Shown: positions 8,245 to 16,979 of the stretch, one piece after another
Numbering within the stretch: the first letter of the stretch is position 1
Layout: the number at the start of each line of letters is the position of its first letter
Origin: Acidobacteriota bacterium
GTDB lineage: Bacteria; Acidobacteriota; Polarisedimenticolia; J045
NCBI GenBank assembly: GCA_017994815.1
Contig: JAGOJY010000002.1
Span: 56,001-120,000 of the forward strand
Direction: 5' to 3'
Length of the DNA: 64,000 bases
Translations under genes and position numbers: made by a program
Notes under the pieces: model-generated
The model's input: only the letters and a program-made list of their open reading frames with translations
Told to the model about the DNA's origin: nothing
Database searches by the model: none

Positions 8245-9648
8245 ATGTCCGCGACCGAGGCGGCCCGGGGTTCGGCGACGTTGCTCGCGCTGCTGCGCGA
8301 GGCCGCGCGCGCGCGCCCGGACGCCATCGCCGTCGCCAGCGTCCCGGCCCCGCCCGCGCCGCTGGAGTCGCTGCTCAGGGCCGCGCCGCGCGAGACCGCC
8401 GTGCTGTGGCACCCGCCCGCGGGCGACGCGCTCTCCGGCATCGGCGAGACCGCGCGCGTGGCGCTCTCCGGGGCCGCCCGTTTCGAGGACTTGCACGAGG
8501 CCGGCGCCCGCCTCGCGGGGCGGCTGCACGCCCGCGGCGGCGGCGCCGCGGGGGCGCTCCCGGCGCTCGTCGGCGGGCTGGCCTTCGCGCCCGGCACCGC
8601 CGCGGCCACGCCCTGGGCCGGGTTCGGCGACGGGCTGTTCGTGCTGCCGCGCTGGACCTACCGGCGCCGCGGCGACGCCGGGCTGCTCACGCTCGCCGTC
8701 GAGGCCTCGCAGGTCGAGGCGCTCGCCGCGGCGATCGCGCGCGAGCACCGCGCCATCGCCGGCGTCCTCGCCGCCCCCCCGCCGGCGGCGCGCGCGCCGC
8801 GCGCGCCGGCGGCGCTGCGCTCGACGGCGGAAGACGACTGGCGCCGGCTGGTCGAGGACGCCCGGTCCGCGATCGCGCGCGGGGCGATGGAGAAAGTCGT
8901 TCTCGCGCGGCGCACGATCGTCGAGATGCCGGCGCCGATCGACGCCGCCGACCTGCTGTCGCGGCTGGAAGAGCAGCACGGCGAGCAGTTCCGCTTCGCC
9001 GTGCGCGCCGGCGGGCGGACGTTCCTCGGCGCGAGCCCGGAGCTGCTCGTGGCGCTGCGCGGGAACGACGTGAGCTGCGACGCGCTGGCCGGGTCGGCGG
9101 TGCGCGCGCCGGACGGCGCGACCGACGCCGAGCTGGGCCGGCAGCTGCTGGCCAACCCGAAGGAGCGGCTCGAGCACGACCTCGTCGTGCGCGCGATCCG
9201 CGAGCGCCTCGCGCCGTGGTGCGCGCGGCTGGAGATCCCACCCGCGCCGTCCGTGCGCGTCCTGCGCCGGCTGCTGCACCTGTCCACGCCGGTGCGCGGC
9301 GAGCTGCGCGCCCCGCGCGCGCTGCCGGCGCTCGCGCGGTTGCTGCACCCCACGCCGGCGGTCGGCGGCCACCCGACCGCGCCCGCCGTGGCCTGGATCC
9401 AGGAGCACGAGCCCGACCCGCGCGGCTGGTACGCGGGACCGGTCGGCCGCATCGGCGCGGACGGCGACGGCGAGTTCGCGGTCGCGATCCGCTCGGCGCT
9501 GGTCGACGGGGCGACGGCCCACGTGTACGCGGGCGCCGGCATCCTGCCCGGGTCGGAGCCGCACGCCGAGTTCGAGGAGACCCGCGTCAAGGGGCTGGGC
9601 GTGTTGACGGCGCTCGGGCTGTACGGCGGCGAGGCCGGCCGGAGGTAG
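8245..9648 (+). CDS. menF: Isochorismate synthase
   Basis: Converts chorismate to isochorismate, the entry reaction of menaquinone synthesis. 467 residues in the chorismate-binding (TrpE/MenF) fold: EKVVLARR with the catalytic-base Lys near residue 215, LAGSAVRA near 285, HPTPAVGGHPTAPA near 370, GWYAGPVG near 392 and FEETRVKGLGVL at the C-terminus. A Pro/Ala/Arg-rich linker (about 172-192) separates the N-terminal half. The ATG follows menG by 1 nt. Order and spacing fit a single men transcript. Confidence 0.94.
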   Translation: MSATEAARGSATLLALLREAARARPDAIAVASVPAPPAPLESLLRAAPRETAVLWHPPAGDALSGIGETARVALSGAARFEDLHEAGARLAGRLHARGGGAAGALPALVGGLAFAPGTAAATPWAGFGDGLFVLPRWTYRRRGDAGLLTLAVEASQVEALAAAIAREHRAIAGVLAAPPPAARAPRAPAALRSTAEDDWRRLVEDARSAIARGAMEKVVLARRTIVEMPAPIDAADLLSRLEEQHGEQFRFAVRAGGRTFLGASPELLVALRGNDVSCDALAGSAVRAPDGATDAELGRQLLANPKERLEHDLVVRAIRERLAPWCARLEIPPAPSVRVLRRLLHLSTPVRGELRAPRALPALARLLHPTPAVGGHPTAPAVAWIQEHEPDPRGWYAGPVGRIGADGDGEFAVAIRSALVDGATAHVYAGAGILPGSEPHAEFEETRVKGLGVLTALGLYGGEAGRR

Positions 9649-9655
9649 CCGCGCG

Positions 9656-11437
9656 ATGGACGGTCCGCAAAACCTGGCGTCGACGTGGTCGGGGCTCCTG
9701 CTCGACGGTCTCGCGGGCGCCGGCGTCACCGACGTGGTCATCAGCCCCGGGTCGCGCTCGACGCCGCTCGTGCTCGCCGCGGCGGCCGACGGACGGCTGG
9801 CCTGCCGCAACATCGTGGACGAGCGCTCGGCCGCGTTCTTCGCGCTCGGCCAGGCGCGCGTGACCGGGCGCCCGTCGCTCCTGGTCTGCACGTCCGGAAC
9901 CGCGGGCGCGCACTACCTGCCGGCGGTGATCGAGGCCAGCCTCTCCGAGGTGCCGCTGGTCGTGCTGACCGCCGACCGCCCGCCCGAGATGCAGCACCGC
10001 TTCGCGCCGCAGACGATCGACCAGTCAAAGCTGTTCGGCGGCTTCGTCCGCGGCTTCTTCGAACTCGGGGCGCCGGACGCAACGCCGGCGGCGCTGCGCG
10101 GCGTGCGCGCCGCGGGCACGCTCGCGGTGCACCGCGCCTTGGACCCGCGCCCCGGCCCCGTGCACCTCAACGCCTGCTTCCGCAAGCCGCTCGAGCCGCG
10201 GCCGGACGGACCGGCCGACGGCGAGCTGCGCGAGTTCGTGCGCGGCCTCCCGCCGCCGGTGCTCGCGCGCGCGGCGCGCCGCGACCCGGACCCCAAGGCG
10301 ATCGAGGACCTCGCGGAGCGCTGCCGCGCGGTCGAGCGCGGGCTGATCGTCTGCGGCCCGGCGCCGCTGGCGCAGGCGCGCGACCTCGCCGCGCTGCACG
10401 ACGTGGCGCGCGCCAGCGGGTTCCCGGTCTACGCCGAGGCCACGAGCCAGTTCCGCTTCGCGCCGTGGCCCGAGGACGTGGTGCGCGTCGACCTGTTCGA
10501 CGTGCTCGCGCGCTCGCCGGAGTTCGGCCGCTCGTTCCGCCCGGAACTGATCCTGCAGTTCGGCGGCACGCCGTCGGCGCGCTCGTGGGAGCGTCTCGTC
10601 GCGGAGCTGGCCGACGTGCCGCGGCTGGTGGTCTCGCCGCGCGGCTGGGACGACCCGTTCAACCAGGCGGCGTGGATCGTCAGCGGCGAGCCCGGCCCGG
10701 CCCTGCGCGGGCTCGCGGCCCGGCTCGGCGGCGCGCCGCGCCCGCCGGGCGCGTGGGCGCGCTCGTACGCGCGCGCCGAAGCGCAGGCGCGCACGGCGCT
10801 GCGCCGGCTGATCGACGAGGCCGGCGACGAGCTGACCGAGGCGGCCGTGGTCCGGGCGGCCGTGGTCGCGGCGCCGGACGACTCGCTGCTGGCCTTGGGC
10901 AACAGCCTGCCGGTGCGCGAGGTCGACATGTACGCGACCGGCGACCTGGCGCGCGCCGGGGTGTTGTGCCAGCGCGGCGCGAACGGCATCGACGGCCTGC
11001 TCTCGGGGGCCGCGGGCTCCGCCGTCTCCGCCGGGCGCGCGGTCACGCTGCTCGTCGGCGACGTCAGCCTGCTGCACGACCTGCACGGCCTGCTCGCGGC
11101 GCGGCACGTGACCGCGGCACCCTTGGTCGCGGTCGTGATCCACAACGACGGCGGGCACATGTTCGACCTGCTGCCGCTGGCGGCCGTCCCCGGGGTGCGC
11201 GACGCGTACGTCGAGCACTTCGTGACCCCGCACGGCCTCGCGCTGGACGCGATCGTGCAGGGCCTCGGCCGCCGCCACGCCGCCGCGTCCACCGCCGGCG
11301 AGCTGCGGCAGGCGCTCGCGCGCGCCCACGCCGGGCCGGGCTGCACCGTCGTCGAGGCCCGCGTGACCGGCGTGGACGCGGCCGAGCAGGCGCGGCGCTT
11401 CGACGAGCTGTTCGCCGAGGCCCTGGCCGGGGCCTGA
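9656..11437 (+). CDS. menD: SEPHCHC synthase (MenD, thiamine-diphosphate enzyme)
   Basis: Joins isochorismate and 2-oxoglutarate to SEPHCHC. 593 residues: [10 protein letters not shown] near 30, [14 protein letters not shown] with the conserved ThDP Glu, [23 protein letters not shown], and the C-terminal cofactor part [14 protein letters not shown] near 441 and HNDGGHMF near 496. All are diagnostic for MenD among ThDP enzymes. It begins 7 nt after menF and ends 2 nt before menH. Confidence 0.96.
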   Translation: MDGPQNLASTWSGLLLDGLAGAGVTDVVISPGSRSTPLVLAAAADGRLACRNIVDERSAAFFALGQARVTGRPSLLVCTSGTAGAHYLPAVIEASLSEVPLVVLTADRPPEMQHRFAPQTIDQSKLFGGFVRGFFELGAPDATPAALRGVRAAGTLAVHRALDPRPGPVHLNACFRKPLEPRPDGPADGELREFVRGLPPPVLARAARRDPDPKAIEDLAERCRAVERGLIVCGPAPLAQARDLAALHDVARASGFPVYAEATSQFRFAPWPEDVVRVDLFDVLARSPEFGRSFRPELILQFGGTPSARSWERLVAELADVPRLVVSPRGWDDPFNQAAWIVSGEPGPALRGLAARLGGAPRPPGAWARSYARAEAQARTALRRLIDEAGDELTEAAVVRAAVVAAPDDSLLALGNSLPVREVDMYATGDLARAGVLCQRGANGIDGLLSGAAGSAVSAGRAVTLLVGDVSLLHDLHGLLAARHVTAAPLVAVVIHNDGGHMFDLLPLAAVPGVRDAYVEHFVTPHGLALDAIVQGLGRRHAAASTAGELRQALARAHAGPGCTVVEARVTGVDAAEQARRFDELFAEALAGA

Positions 11438-11439
11438 GC

Positions 11440-12258
11440 GTGCGCGAGCTCGTCAGCCTCGGCTTCCGCATCGTCGAGCTGGCCGGCGCGCGCCGCGCGG
11501 ACGCCGTGCCGGTGCTGCTGCTGCACGGCTTCGCCGGGCGCGCGGAGTCGTGGCGCGCCGTTGCCGCCGCGACGTCCGCGGCGGGCGCGCTCTTCGCCGT
11601 GGACCTGCCCGGCCACGGTCCCGTGTCTCCCGTCGATCCGCGCGGCGGTTTCGCCGGCGCGCTCGACGCGCTCGCGCGCGCGCTGCTCGCGCTGCACCGC
11701 GGCCCGTGGCACCTCGCCGGCTACTCGATGGGCGCGCGTGTCGCGCTGGCGCTCGCCGCGCGCGCGTTCCCCGCGGCGACGTTGACGCTGGTCGGCGCGC
11801 ACCCGGGCCTCGCCACGACCGGCGAGCGCGACGAGCGGTGCCGCGAGGACGGGCGGTGGATCCGGCTGTTGCGCGAGCAGGGGATCGCCGCGTTCGTCGC
11901 GGCGTGGGAGGCGCGCCCGCTGTTCGCGAGCCAGTCCGCCCTGCCCGCCGAAGCGCTCGACGAGCAGCGGCGGCTGCGGTCGTCGCACGATCCCGACCGG
12001 CTGGCCGGCGCGCTGGAGACGCTCGGCCTCGGCGCGATGCCGGACTGCCGGCCCGCCCTGCCCCGGATCGCGGTGCCGGTCGCGCTCGTGGCCGGCGAGC
12101 GCGACGCCAAGTTCCTCGGGATCGCGCGATCGATGCTGCCGCAGCTCGCACGCGGGCAGCTCTTCGTCGCGCCCGGCGCGGGGCACAACGTGCCGCTCGA
12201 ACGCCCGAGCGCCGTCGCGGCGCTGGTGAACGCCGCCGCGGGAAACGGGGTACGATGA
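11440..12258 (+). CDS. menH: SHCHC synthase, alpha/beta hydrolase (MenH)
   Basis: Removes pyruvate from SEPHCHC to give SHCHC. 272 residues of alpha/beta-hydrolase fold: [13 protein letters not shown] oxyanion region, nucleophile elbow GYSMG (Ser near 95), acid in GERDAKF (near 219) and His in GAGHNVPLE (near 248). The GTG start lies 2 nt after menD; the stop overlaps menB as ATGA. Position between menD and menB makes MenH much more likely than a generic hydrolase. Confidence 0.9.
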   Translation: MRELVSLGFRIVELAGARRADAVPVLLLHGFAGRAESWRAVAAATSAAGALFAVDLPGHGPVSPVDPRGGFAGALDALARALLALHRGPWHLAGYSMGARVALALAARAFPAATLTLVGAHPGLATTGERDERCREDGRWIRLLREQGIAAFVAAWEARPLFASQSALPAEALDEQRRLRSSHDPDRLAGALETLGLGAMPDCRPALPRIAVPVALVAGERDAKFLGIARSMLPQLARGQLFVAPGAGHNVPLERPSAVAALVNAAAGNGVR

Positions 12259-13082
12259 ACGCCATGACGACCTGGACCAGCGCCGGCGAGTTCCGCGACA
12301 TCCGCTACGAGAAGAACCCCGAGGGGATCGCGCGGGTGACGATCAACCGCCCGGAGCGCCGCAACGCGTTCCGCCCCGAGACCGTCGCCGAGATGCTCGA
12401 CGCGTTCGCCGACGCGCGCGACGATGCGCAGGTCGGGGTGGTGATCCTGACCGGCGAGGGACGCGAGGCGTTCTGCTCCGGCGGGGACCAGAAGGTCCGC
12501 GGCGAGGGCGGCTACGTCGGCGACGACGGCGTGCCGCGGCTCAACGTCCTCGACCTGCAGCGCGCGATCCGCACGCTGCCCAAGCCGGTGATCGCGGCCG
12601 TCGCCGGCTACGCCATCGGCGGCGGCCACGTGCTGCACCTCGTGTGCGACCTGACGATCGCGGCCGAGAACGCCCGCTTCGGCCAGACCGGGCCGAAGGT
12701 CGGCAGCTTCGACGGCGGCTACGGCGCCTCGTACATGGCGCGCGTGATCGGCCAGAAGCGGGCCCGCGAGGTGTGGTTCCTCTGCCGCCAGTACGACGCG
12801 CGCACGGCGCTGGCGTGGGGGCTGGTCAACGCGGTGGTCCCCGTGGAACAGCTCGAGGCAGAAACGCTGCGCTGGTGCCGCGAGATCCTTGCCAACAGCC
12901 CGACGGCGATCCGCCTGCTCAAGGCGGCGCTCAACGCCGACTGCGACGGGCAGGCCGGGCTGCAGCAGCTGGCCGGCGACGCGACGCTGCTGTTCTACCT
13001 GACCGAGGAAGCCAAGGAAGGCAAGCGCGCCTTCCTCGAGAAGAGAAAGCCCGACTTCCGCAAGTACCCGCGTTTCCCGTGA
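12255..13082 (+). CDS. menB: 1,4-dihydroxy-2-naphthoyl-CoA synthase
   Basis: Crotonase-fold enzyme that cyclises o-succinylbenzoyl-CoA to DHNA-CoA. 275 residues: [31 protein letters not shown], oxyanion GYAIGGGH near 116 and the MenB-specific C-terminal extension [11 protein letters not shown]. The ATG at 12255 overlaps the menH stop; a second ATG three codons later is possible. Confidence 0.97.
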   Translation: MNAMTTWTSAGEFRDIRYEKNPEGIARVTINRPERRNAFRPETVAEMLDAFADARDDAQVGVVILTGEGREAFCSGGDQKVRGEGGYVGDDGVPRLNVLDLQRAIRTLPKPVIAAVAGYAIGGGHVLHLVCDLTIAAENARFGQTGPKVGSFDGGYGASYMARVIGQKRAREVWFLCRQYDARTALAWGLVNAVVPVEQLEAETLRWCREILANSPTAIRLLKAALNADCDGQAGLQQLAGDATLLFYLTEEAKEGKRAFLEKRKPDFRKYPRFP

Positions 13083-13089
13083 CCGAGCC

Positions 13090-14493
13090 GTGAGCCTCTC
13101 CGTGCAGGACGCGGCGCGCGAGGCGCCGCGGCGGCCCGCGCTCGTCGCGCCGCCGCTGCGCTGGACGTACGCGGAGCTGGCGGCGGAAGTCGCAGCCGAG
13201 ACCGCGCGGCTCGAGGCGCTCGGCGCGCGCGGCGCCGCGCGCGTCGCGTTCGCGCCGCAGGCGCGGCCGGCCTCGCTCGTCCGGCTGCTCGCGCTGATCG
13301 AGCTCGGCGTGCCAGCGGTGCTGCTGCCGCGGGGGGCGCGGCCGGCGGAGCGCGCGGCGATGCTGGCCGCCGCCGCGCCGGCGCTCGACCTCGACGCGCC
13401 ACCCGCCGGCGTGCCGGCCCCGCGCACCGCGCCGGCGACGACACACGCCCCGCCCGACGACGGGCGGCCGCTCGCGGTCGTCTTCACCTCCGGGACCTCG
13501 GCCGCGCCCAAGGGAGTCGTGCTGTCGCGGTCGGCGTTCGTCGCCTCGGCGGCGGCGCACGCGGCGCACCTGGGCTGGCGGCCCGACGACCGCTGGCTGC
13601 TGTGCCTCCCACCGGCGCGGGTCGGCGGCCTGTCGGTGCTGACGCGGTGCCTCCTGGCCCGCGCGCCGGTCGTGCTGTCGGCCGGCACGTCGGGGGCCGA
13701 GATCGCGGACGCACTCGACACCGGGCAGGCCACGATCGTCTCGCTCGTCCCGGAGCTGCTCGAGCGCCTGCTCGCGCTCGACCCGCCGTGGCGCCCGCAC
13801 GTGCGCCTGCGGGCGATCCTCCTCGGCGGCGCGCCGGCCTCCGCGGCGCTGCTCGAGCGCGCGGCGCAGAGGCGGCTTCCGGTGCTCGCGACCTACGGGC
13901 TGACCGAGACCTGCTCGCAGGTCGCCACGCAGGAGCCCGGCACGCCGCCCTCGCCGGAACAGGGTTGCGGCCGGCCGCTGCCCGGGATTTCGGTGCGCAT
14001 CGTGGACGGCGCGATCCAGGTGCGCGGTCCGGTGCTGCTGTCGGGCTACCTGCCCGCCGGCGCGCACCCGCACCCGGTCACGCCCGATGGCTGGCTCCTG
14101 ACGCAGGATCTCGGCGCGCTCGACGCGGAGGGGCGGCTGCACGTGCACGGGCGGGCCGACGAGATGATCGTCACGGCCGGCGAGAAGGTGGCCCCGGGCG
14201 AGGTCGAGCGTGCGCTCGAGCAGTGCCCCGGGATCGCGCGGGCGCTCGTCTTCGGCGTCGCCGGCGCGGCGGGCTCCGAGCTCGTCGCGGCGCTGCTCGT
14301 GCCCGGCCCCGACCTTCCCCCTTCCGACGCCGAGTTGTTGGCCGCGCTCGGGCGACTGCTGCCGCGGTCCCGCATCCCGCGCCTGGTCGCGTACGTGGCC
14401 GAGCTTCCGGCAGGTCCGGCGGGCAAGCCGCGGCGCGGCGATTTGGCCGCGCGGTACGGCCACCGCCTGCGCGCGCTCGGCCCCCCGCGCTGA
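13090..14493 (+). CDS. menE: o-Succinylbenzoate-CoA ligase
   Basis: ANL-superfamily enzyme activating o-succinylbenzoate with ATP and CoA, 467 residues. The P-loop FTSGTSAAPKGV (about 131), TYGLTETCS (about 268), hinge-region HGRADEMIVTAGEKV and C-terminal catalytic Lys in AGKPRRGDL are all present. GTG start 7 nt after menB. It is the last gene of the operon. menC, needed to make its substrate, and menA are not in the window. The final ~47 bp and the stop form the left half of the direct repeat that bounds the accessory island. Confidence 0.92.
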   Translation: MSLSVQDAAREAPRRPALVAPPLRWTYAELAAEVAAETARLEALGARGAARVAFAPQARPASLVRLLALIELGVPAVLLPRGARPAERAAMLAAAAPALDLDAPPAGVPAPRTAPATTHAPPDDGRPLAVVFTSGTSAAPKGVVLSRSAFVASAAAHAAHLGWRPDDRWLLCLPPARVGGLSVLTRCLLARAPVVLSAGTSGAEIADALDTGQATIVSLVPELLERLLALDPPWRPHVRLRAILLGGAPASAALLERAAQRRLPVLATYGLTETCSQVATQEPGTPPSPEQGCGRPLPGISVRIVDGAIQVRGPVLLSGYLPAGAHPHPVTPDGWLLTQDLGALDAEGRLHVHGRADEMIVTAGEKVAPGEVERALEQCPGIARALVFGVAGAAGSELVAALLVPGPDLPPSDAELLAALGRLLPRSRIPRLVAYVAELPAGPAGKPRRGDLAARYGHRLRALGPPR

Positions 14494-14519
14494 GTCAGAT
14501 GCGCGAGAGCGCCTCGCGG
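14444..14519. repeat. Left boundary direct repeat of the accessory island (DR-L)
   Basis: Consists of the last ~47 bp of menE, its stop, and 25 bp identical to the 3' end of the thioesterase gene at 22285. Copy 2 is at 22235-22309. Bases 14491-14519 and 22281-22309 match at 28 of 29; the menE half is diverged in the right copy (first 14 bp identical, then mixed). The arrangement implies that menE and the thioesterase gene once ended tail to tail, one base apart, before the intervening DNA arrived. Confidence 0.75.
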
Positions 14520-14548
14520 TCATCGGGGTAGAAGCTGGCAGGTCATTT

Positions 14549-14950
14549 CGATGGCTGTCGTTGGCGAAGCTCAGCGCGCACGACCGCCTGCACTCGTCGC
14601 CTCCTCCAGGACGGACAGCAAGCCGCGGTCGTACGAGGTGACGACCGGCGTCAGCAGGTAAGTGGCACCGGTGAGCGGACGGCGGAAGTCCAGCCGGAAC
14701 TTCTTGGCGTGATCGCCGTCGAGGCGAAATCCGCCGCGACCGTCCCCGCGGGCGCCACGACGAACCTGAACTCCGCGGCGGGGATCCTGAACGAGTCGGA
14801 GACTTGGCGAGCGGTCAGCAGCCGGCTCGTTTGCGGCGGGGCGTCGTCGCACCGGGTCACCCGATGTCGACGTGATCGCCTGGGACGCGACCGGAGACGT
14901 GACGTGGACCCCCCGCGCGTGGAACTTCACGATCCTGATCGCACCCTCGC
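14549..14950 (-). pseudogene. Decayed Rhs-family fragment (psi-Rhs4)
   Basis: The minus strand encodes KKFRLDFRRPLTGATYLLTPV, clearly related to KKFRLYFRRSQTGATYLLTPV in the two Rhs proteins downstream. The flanking homologous sequence shifts between frames: APPQTSRLLTARQVSDSFRI and FRFVVAPAGTVAADF lie in one frame and the core in another. At the end nearest menE the sequence gives ELSFANDSH, the same words that start Rhs2. No intact start, core or toxin tip remains. The 730 bp between menE and the nucleotidyltransferase module hold only this decayed material. Confidence 0.6.
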
Positions 14951-15218
14951 CGAGCGTGATCCACAGCTGCCGGCACAGTTCCGGCCCATTGTCGGTCCGC
15001 GCGCCATCGAGAGACGTACTGGTTCTCTACCGGGTCGTACTCCAGGGTCGCCGCGGTGCCGCGGTCCTCGGCCGGTGCGGCCCGGTCGGTGCGTCGCGCG
15101 ATGCGGCACGCTGGAGCACAAGGGGCCCGCGAAAGCTCCGGCAGGGCCTTACCCTAAGTTATAGAAGCGTAATAACAGGCGGCGACCGCACCGTCGCGAA
15201 CCGCCGTATTCTTGGGTC

Positions 15219-15470
15219 GTGGCGACGCTCTCTTCCGACACCAGCCCCGACGCCGAGCGCGTGCTGATCGACACTCTCCGACGCATGGCGCCGTGGCGCA
15301 AGCTGGAGTTGCTGGACGACGCGGTCCGGACGACGCGTGAACTCGTGCTCTGCGGACTGCGCTCCCGGTACCCGCAGGCCACGGCCGACGAACTGCGACT
15401 GCGCTGGCTGCACCTGCTGCTCGGCGCGGAACTGGCAACGCGAGCGTACGGCCCGCTCCCCGGGCCGTGA
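15219..15470 (+). CDS. Small protein paired with nucleotidyltransferase (possible antitoxin-like partner)
   Basis: 83 residues, GTG start. Helical and charged, with no signal peptide; features are PDAERVLIDTLRRMAPWRKL, then LVLCGLRSRYPQATADELRLR and LLLGAELATRAYGPLP. I recall similar small proteins immediately upstream of nucleotidyltransferase genes, so the pairing is probably meaningful. The stop overlaps the next gene's GTG (GTGA). It reads against the surrounding Rhs modules. A toxin-antitoxin or phage-defence role is inference from the pairing. Confidence 0.65.
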   Translation: MATLSSDTSPDAERVLIDTLRRMAPWRKLELLDDAVRTTRELVLCGLRSRYPQATADELRLRWLHLLLGAELATRAYGPLPGP

Positions 15471-16045
15471 CCGAGCTCCCGCAGACCGTCGCGCTCGCGT
15501 TGCGCGTCGTCGGCGTGCTGGAGCGGCTCGGAATCCCGTACCACGTCGGCGGTTCGTTCGCGAGCGCGATCCACGGTGTGCCGCGCCAGACCCGCGACCT
15601 CGACGTTGTCGTCGATTTGCACCAGCAACAGGTCGACGCTCTCGTCGGCGCCCTCGGGAGCGAGTTCTTCGCCGACCCCGACTCGATCCGCGCCGCGCTC
15701 GCCCGGGGACGCAGCGCGAACGTTATTCACCTCGACTCCGGGCTGAAAGTAGATCTGTTCCCCAAGGGCGGCAGCGAGTACGACGGAGTGGAGTTCGCAC
15801 GAGCGCAGTCGGTGCCCGTTGCGGCCGGCGGGAGCCCCAGCATCCGGGTCAAGTCGCCGGAGGACACGGTCCTTCGGAAGCTGGAGTGGTTCCGCGCCGG
15901 CGGCGATGTTTCGGATCGACAGTGGCACGACGTGCTGGGCGTGCTCAAGACGCAGTCGGGCCGGCTCGACGTGGCCTACCTCCGGCGCTGGGCACGGAAC
16001 CTGGGCGTTTCCGACCTGCTCGAGCGAGCGCTGGCCCTGGCCTGA
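15467..16045 (+). CDS. Nucleotidyltransferase (MNT/AbiEii-like fold)
   Basis: 192 residues. The polymerase-beta-type signature is clear: GGSFASAIHGVPRQTRDLDVVVD at about 26-48, with G-G-S, then D-x-D, and a third acidic position in LKVDLFP near 92. The C-terminal part (SPEDTVLRKLEWFRAGG..DRQWHDVLGVL) resembles DUF6036/AbiEii-type proteins. Known relatives act as toxins or antitoxins that add nucleotides to RNA or proteins. It overlaps the 83-aa partner by 4 nt. Located in the accessory island, it is probably mobile cargo; the target is unknown. Confidence 0.75.
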   Translation: MTELPQTVALALRVVGVLERLGIPYHVGGSFASAIHGVPRQTRDLDVVVDLHQQQVDALVGALGSEFFADPDSIRAALARGRSANVIHLDSGLKVDLFPKGGSEYDGVEFARAQSVPVAAGGSPSIRVKSPEDTVLRKLEWFRAGGDVSDRQWHDVLGVLKTQSGRLDVAYLRRWARNLGVSDLLERALALA

Positions 16046-16104
16046 CACGCCCGGGGCCGAGCCTGAGCTGTACTCCGAGCTGGGCGGCGCCAGTTCCACA
16101 ACCT

Positions 16105-16141
16105 TTTGATGGCTGTTGTTCGTGACTCAGCGCGCACGAGG
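16105..16141. repeat. Short imperfect repeat of 14549-14585
   Basis: TGATGGCTGTTGTTCGTGACTCAGCGCGCACGA matches GATGGCTGTCGTTGGCGAAGCTCAGCGCGCACGA at 14553-14586 apart from a few substitutions and a short gap. The inner part (GTCGTTGGCGAAGCTCAG) also occurs at 21472-21489, where it encodes the start of Rhs2. These look like remnants of Rhs module ends. The nucleotidyltransferase module sits between the first two copies. The remaining bases of the 16046-16277 gap show nothing I can name. Confidence 0.45.
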
Positions 16142-16277
16142 CCTGCGGCCCTTGAGTTTCCGGCCACACGCACAGTCCAAATCTGAGGTAATCGTGGAGC
16201 GCGTCTTTCGCTCGTGCATGTTCAGCGCAAAGGGCGCCATGGCGCTCCGCCGCTCCGCCTGCTCGGCGGAGAAGACG

Positions 16278-16979
16278 TCAATGTGCGCTACCAGGGACGC
16301 TCGCCACCACCTTGAGCGAGGCCTTCTCCACCGTTGCGTCGCAACCGGCCCCGATGATCATGATCCGATGGTCCGACCCATCACCAGCCGGCAGCGACAG
16401 CAAACCCTTCGGCGTCATGTTGACGTACACGTGATACGCATCACCCATCGTTTCAGTGACGAACACCGAAAGGCGTTCCAAGTCGAAAGTGCTAGCGGCA
16501 TCCTCCAAGGCCGCGACAGCGGCTGCCCGCGTCACCTCAGGGCGATTGGTCGACAGCCTTGTTATTTGCTCCCGGAACACAGCCCTGCACCGCGCATGAA
16601 CTTGGCGCAGCATCTCACGTTGCCAATCTGCGATGGCGGCTGTGGTGTCGATAGACCAGATAGCCCCCCTTCGCAGGCCGACGCGACAAGGACGACTGGT
16701 CGAACGATCACCCGAGAACTCGAGCACCGGCAACTGGGAGTTAGCATCCTTCGGTTCACACCTGATGCCCACTAGGCTCTCGGGCGCCCCTTCGTGCTTC
16801 GAGGGCAGCACCACAAAGTCATATTGCGCCGGATCCCGCTGCATGGCCGAGAGCATCGCCCGCAGTTCGTCGAGAAGCTCGGCCTCGCACTCGGCAGCAG
16901 CGGCGCCATTCCCGGCACCCGCGGGTTCAACCGTAGTGAGGAGTCCGTAGCACAAAAGTAGCAAGAAGCGAGCCTTCAT
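16278..16979 (-). CDS. Secreted protein, candidate immunity to the Rhs1 tip (Imm1)
   Basis: 233 residues, starting MKARFLLLLCYGLLTTVEPAGAG, a classic signal peptide, so the product is predicted periplasmic. The rest is mixed alpha/beta with five cysteines and no family I recognise. The ATG overlaps the Rhs1 stop (ATGA), the usual arrangement of an immunity gene behind a polymorphic toxin. GC content is visibly lower than in the chromosomal genes. Its export suggests the cognate toxin acts in the periplasm. Function is inferred from position only. Confidence 0.65.
   Translation of the reverse strand: MKARFLLLLCYGLLTTVEPAGAGNGAAAAECEAELLDELRAMLSAMQRDPAQYDFVVLPSKHEGAPESLVGIRCEPKDANSQLPVLEFSGDRSTSRPCRVGLRRGAIWSIDTTAAIADWQREMLRQVHARCRAVFREQITRLSTNRPEVTRAAAVAALEDAASTFDLERLSVFVTETMGDAYHVYVNMTPKGLLSLPAGDGSDHRIMIIGAGCDATVEKASLKVVASVPGSAH

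Noticed and set aside
8775..8815. GC-only palindromic stretch inside menF
   Set aside because: It encodes an Ala/Arg/Pro linker; repeats like this are expected from base composition.
15150..15175. TATAGA-like box before the nucleotidyltransferase module
   Set aside because: A possible -10 but no matching -35 and too far (about 55 nt) from the start to be convincing.
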